Source of the DNA: an uncultured Kouleothrix sp.
GTDB taxonomy: Bacteria; Chloroflexota; Chloroflexia; Chloroflexales; Roseiflexaceae
NCBI GenBank assembly: GCA_937858455.1
Contig: CALLYN010000844.1
Coordinates: 1-6,290 of the forward strand
Direction of reading: 5' to 3'
Length of the DNA: 6,290 bases
In this document: positions 4,128 to 6,290 of the stretch, piece by piece
Layout of the letters: every line of letters begins with the position of its first letter
Numbering within the stretch: position 1 is the stretch's first letter
Notes under the pieces: generated by a model
The model's input: the letters and a program-made list of their open reading frames with translations, nothing else
The model's database searches: none
Told to the model about the DNA's origin: nothing
Program-made: the position numbers and the translations under genes

Positions 4128-5501
4128 TCAGCGCGCGCGCTTCTTGGCGTCTTTGCCGTCCTTCTCGTCTTTCTCGTCGCGGCTGCGGAAGACGATCTTG
4201 ATCGGCGTGCCGGTGAAGCCATACTTCTCGCGGATGCGGTTCTCGAGGTAGCGCGCGTAGCCCCAGTGGATCTCGTCTGCGTTGTTCGCGAAGAACAGAA
4301 ACACCGGCGGCGCCACCTGCGGCTGGGTGGCGTAGTAGATCCGCAGGTGCGCGCCTTTGTGCACCGCCGTGGGCGGGTGGTCGTAGGCGGCCTCGCGCAG
4401 CAGCGTGTTGAGCTCGGAGGTTGAAATGCGGCGCTGGCGCTCCTGGGCGATCTCGAGCGCCAGCGGCAGCACTTTGTCGACGCGCTGGCCGTCTTTGGCC
4501 GAGATGAACAGCAGCGGCGCGTAGGGGATGAAGTTAAACTGGTCGCGCACGTGGCGAGTGAAGGCGTTGAAGGTCTCGTTGTCTTTGATGATCAGGTCCC
4601 ACTTGTTCACCAGAATAGCCACGCCCTTGAGCTGCTCGAGGATCATGCCGGCCACGTGGGTATCCTGCGCAGTCACGCCTTCTTCGGCGTCGATCAGCAG
4701 CAGCGCCACGTCGGCGCGCTCAACGGCGCGCAGCGCGCGCATGACGCTGTAGCGCTCGATGCCGCGCTCGACCTTGCCGCGCCGCCGGATGCCGGCGGTG
4801 TCGATCAGCAGCATCTGGCTGCCGCCATACTCGATCGGCGTGTCGATGCTATCGCGGGTGGTGCCGGGCACCGCGCTCACCACGCTGCGCTCCTGGCCCA
4901 GCAGGCGGTTCAGCAGCGACGACTTGCCGACATTCGGGCGGCCGACGATCGCCACCTTGACGGCGGCCTCGGCGTCCTCTTCTTCCACCACCGGCAGCAG
5001 CTCGGCCACGCGGTCGAGCACATCGCCGGTGCCGATGCCGTGGTAGGCGCTCATGGGGATCGGCTCGCCCAGGTTAAGCGCGTAGAACTCGACGGCGTTA
5101 AGCGCGCGCTCCTGGTTGTCGGCCTTGTTGGCCGCCAGGATCACCGGCTTGTAGGTGCCGCGCAGCACCTCGGCCACGTCGCTGTCGGCGGTGGTCAGGC
5201 CCTCGATCGCGTCGACCATGAAGACGATCACGTCGGCCTCGGCGATCGCCATCTCGGCCTGCTCGCGCACGCGCCGGGCGATCTCGACCAGCGGCGCCGA
5301 CTCGTCCTCTTCTTCGAACAGCAGGCCGGCGGTATCGACGACGGTAAACACGCGGCCGTTCCAGTCGCTGTCGCCGTACAGCCGGTCGCGCGTGGTGCCC
5401 GGCAGGTCTTCGACGATCGCCTTGCGCTGGCCGATCAGCCGGTTGAAAAAGGTCGACTTGCCGACATTTGGCCGGCCGACGATTGCTACGATTGGTTTCA
5501 T
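4128..5501 (-). CDS. der: Ribosome assembly GTPase Der (EngA)
   Basis: Der is an essential GTPase that helps mature the large ribosomal subunit and is the only common family with two tandem G domains. At 457 residues it has the usual length. G domain 1: GRPNVGKS 9-16, GTTRD around 35-39, DTAG 56-59, NKAD 125-128, SAYHG 151-155. G domain 2: GRPNVGKS 187-194, GTTRD around 213-217, DTAGIRRRGKV 234-243, NKWD 299-302, SAKDG 334-338. The C-terminal KH-like domain covers about 352-440 and ends GTPIKIVFRSR, followed by a charged tail rich in KD and KR (442-457). G5 of domain 1 is SAYHG rather than the common SAEHG. The ATG at 5501 gives the canonical PIVAIVGRPNVGKS start although no clear ribosome-binding site precedes it. 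It starts 23 bases after the HD-GYP stop, so the two are probably cotranscribed. Confidence 0.97.
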   Translation of the reverse strand: MKPIVAIVGRPNVGKSTFFNRLIGQRKAIVEDLPGTTRDRLYGDSDWNGRVFTVVDTAGLLFEEEDESAPLVEIARRVREQAEMAIAEADVIVFMVDAIEGLTTADSDVAEVLRGTYKPVILAANKADNQERALNAVEFYALNLGEPIPMSAYHGIGTGDVLDRVAELLPVVEEEDAEAAVKVAIVGRPNVGKSSLLNRLLGQERSVVSAVPGTTRDSIDTPIEYGGSQMLLIDTAGIRRRGKVERGIERYSVMRALRAVERADVALLLIDAEEGVTAQDTHVAGMILEQLKGVAILVNKWDLIIKDNETFNAFTRHVRDQFNFIPYAPLLFISAKDGQRVDKVLPLALEIAQERQRRISTSELNTLLREAAYDHPPTAVHKGAHLRIYYATQPQVAPPVFLFFANNADEIHWGYARYLENRIREKYGFTGTPIKIVFRSRDEKDEKDGKDAKKRAR

Positions 5502-5524
5502 AGTATGATGTGCGAGCCCAGCAG

Positions 5525-6290
5525 TCAGGCTTCAGGGGCGGGCGAGGCAGATGGTGGGTGTTTGCCTTCCTGCTCCTGGCTCCGCTCTCGCTGGGTCAAT
5601 ACCTTTCCATTTTGCCGGGCGCGCAGCAGCGCCTCGACACACTCACGATCGAACTCGGCGCCGGCGCCGCGCTGCAGGATCTCGGCGGCCAGCTCGACGG
5701 TGCGGCCGGCGTGGTAGGGCCGGTCGCTGGTGAGCGCGTCGAACACATCGGCCACGTGCACAATCTTGCCGATCAGGCTGATCTGATTCGCCGTGAGCTG
5801 GTGCGGGTAGCCGCGGCCGTCGGGGCGCTCGTGGTGCTCGAGCAGCGCCGGCAGCTCTTCGCGCAAGAGCCAGCGCAGCTCTTCCTGGCGCATGATCTCG
5901 AAGCCCTTCTCGGGGTGCTTCTTGATCTCTTCAAACTCGTCGGCGCTGAGGCCGCTGTTTTTCTTAAGAATGGCGTCGGGCACGCCGATCTTGCCGACAT
6001 CGTGCAGGATGCCACCGATCCGCACGTGGTTGACCGCCTTGCGCGAGAGGCCCAGCTCCTCGGCGATCGCCACCGAGAACTCCGAGACGCGCTGTGAGTG
6101 GCCCTGGGTGTACGGGTCTTTGGCGTCGATCGCGCCGGCCACCACTTTGATCACGCCCATAAACAGCCGGTAGGTGTCGTCGTTGAGCCGCGCGACCTGC
6201 AGCACCGTGGCGGCCTGGCTGGCGAGCGTCTCGAACAGCGCGATGTCGTCCTGGCTGAAGGTACCGCCGTTGCGCTTGTTGAGCGCCTGC
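5525..6290 (-). CDS. GAF + HD-GYP protein, probable c-di-GMP phosphodiesterase (5' end cut by window)
   Basis: The frame is open from the window edge, giving 254 codons and a TGA; the true start is outside. HD-GYP domains hydrolyse cyclic di-GMP, a second messenger governing motility and biofilm. The first 35 or so residues (6290-6186) look like the end of a GAF domain: ALNKRNGGTFSQDDIALF then ETLASQAATVLQVARL, so a sensory GAF precedes the enzyme. The catalytic domain has HSQRVSEFSVAIAEELGL, LHDVGKIGVPDAIL (HD pair at 6004-5999), KKHPEKGFEIM, HHERPDGRGYP (5836-5804, the GYP signature) and VADVFDALTSDRPY. All key metal and signature residues I know for the family are present, so it should be active. 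The C-terminal 30 residues are low-complexity. An internal GTG at 6205 is not a credible start because the coding frame and the GAF similarity extend upstream of it. The HD-GYP call is firm; the c-di-GMP substrate is family knowledge. Confidence 0.92.
   Translation of the reverse strand, partial: QALNKRNGGTFSQDDIALFETLASQAATVLQVARLNDDTYRLFMGVIKVVAGAIDAKDPYTQGHSQRVSEFSVAIAEELGLSRKAVNHVRIGGILHDVGKIGVPDAILKKNSGLSADEFEEIKKHPEKGFEIMRQEELRWLLREELPALLEHHERPDGRGYPHQLTANQISLIGKIVHVADVFDALTSDRPYHAGRTVELAAEILQRGAGAEFDRECVEALLRARQNGKVLTQRERSQEQEGKHPPSASPAPEA

Noticed and set aside
4551..5717. Plus-strand open frame of 388 codons across der and the HD-GYP gene
   Set aside because: It is antisense to Der, whose full set of G motifs is intact, and its composition is that of a shadow frame.
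5525..6205. HD-GYP protein beginning at the GTG at 6205
   Set aside because: The reading frame stays open to the window edge and encodes the end of a GAF domain, so this is an internal codon.
1..6290. CRISPR array, tRNA or rRNA genes, complete insertion sequence
   Set aside because: I saw no regularly spaced repeats, no tRNA-like cloverleaf, no rRNA signature and no transposase catalytic domain in the window.

Overview
The window reads as a chromosomal segment of a GC-rich bacterium, most likely a Chloroflexota member (Chloroflexus/Roseiflexus-like). That is my inference from the PATAN (DUF4388) protein, a myxobacterial-style MglA/MglB pair and the general look of PurH and Der; I could not run a search. 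All seven genes I accept lie on the minus strand, so transcription runs from high to low coordinates. The many long plus-strand open frames are antisense shadows of GC-rich genes.

In order of transcription: (1) 6290-5525, the 3' part of a GAF + HD-GYP protein, a probable cyclic-di-GMP phosphodiesterase, cut by the window edge. (2) 23 bases on, der (5501-4128), the double-GTPase ribosome assembly factor. (3) A gene-free stretch of 387 bases (4127-3741) with several inverted repeats and, at its end, a well-formed sigma-70-type promoter. (4) A 95-residue helix-turn-helix protein (3740-3453), perhaps an orphan transposase-type DNA-binding module. (5) A 182-base gap with two TATAAT elements, one of them an extended -10. 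(6) A roadblock/LC7 protein resembling MglB (3270-2776). (7) A Ras-like GTPase resembling MglA (2700-2098). (8) A PATAN-domain protein (1967-1161). (9) purH (1072-1, cut by the window edge), encoding the last two steps of IMP synthesis.

The most interesting part is the mglB-mglA-PATAN cassette. MglA is a polarity GTPase, MglB its GAP/co-GEF partner, and PATAN proteins are linked elsewhere to type IV pilus control and phototaxis. A PATAN protein as a third component or effector of a polarity or gliding switch is a reasonable but unproven reading. The gaps on both sides of the PATAN gene carry RNA-scale inverted repeats. One, about 31-33 bases per arm (1977-2062), abuts the PATAN ribosome-binding site. 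The other, with a perfect 9-base stem (1096-1134), lies just before the purH ribosome-binding site. These may tune relative expression within one transcript.

I saw no tRNA, rRNA, CRISPR array, intact insertion sequence or origin.
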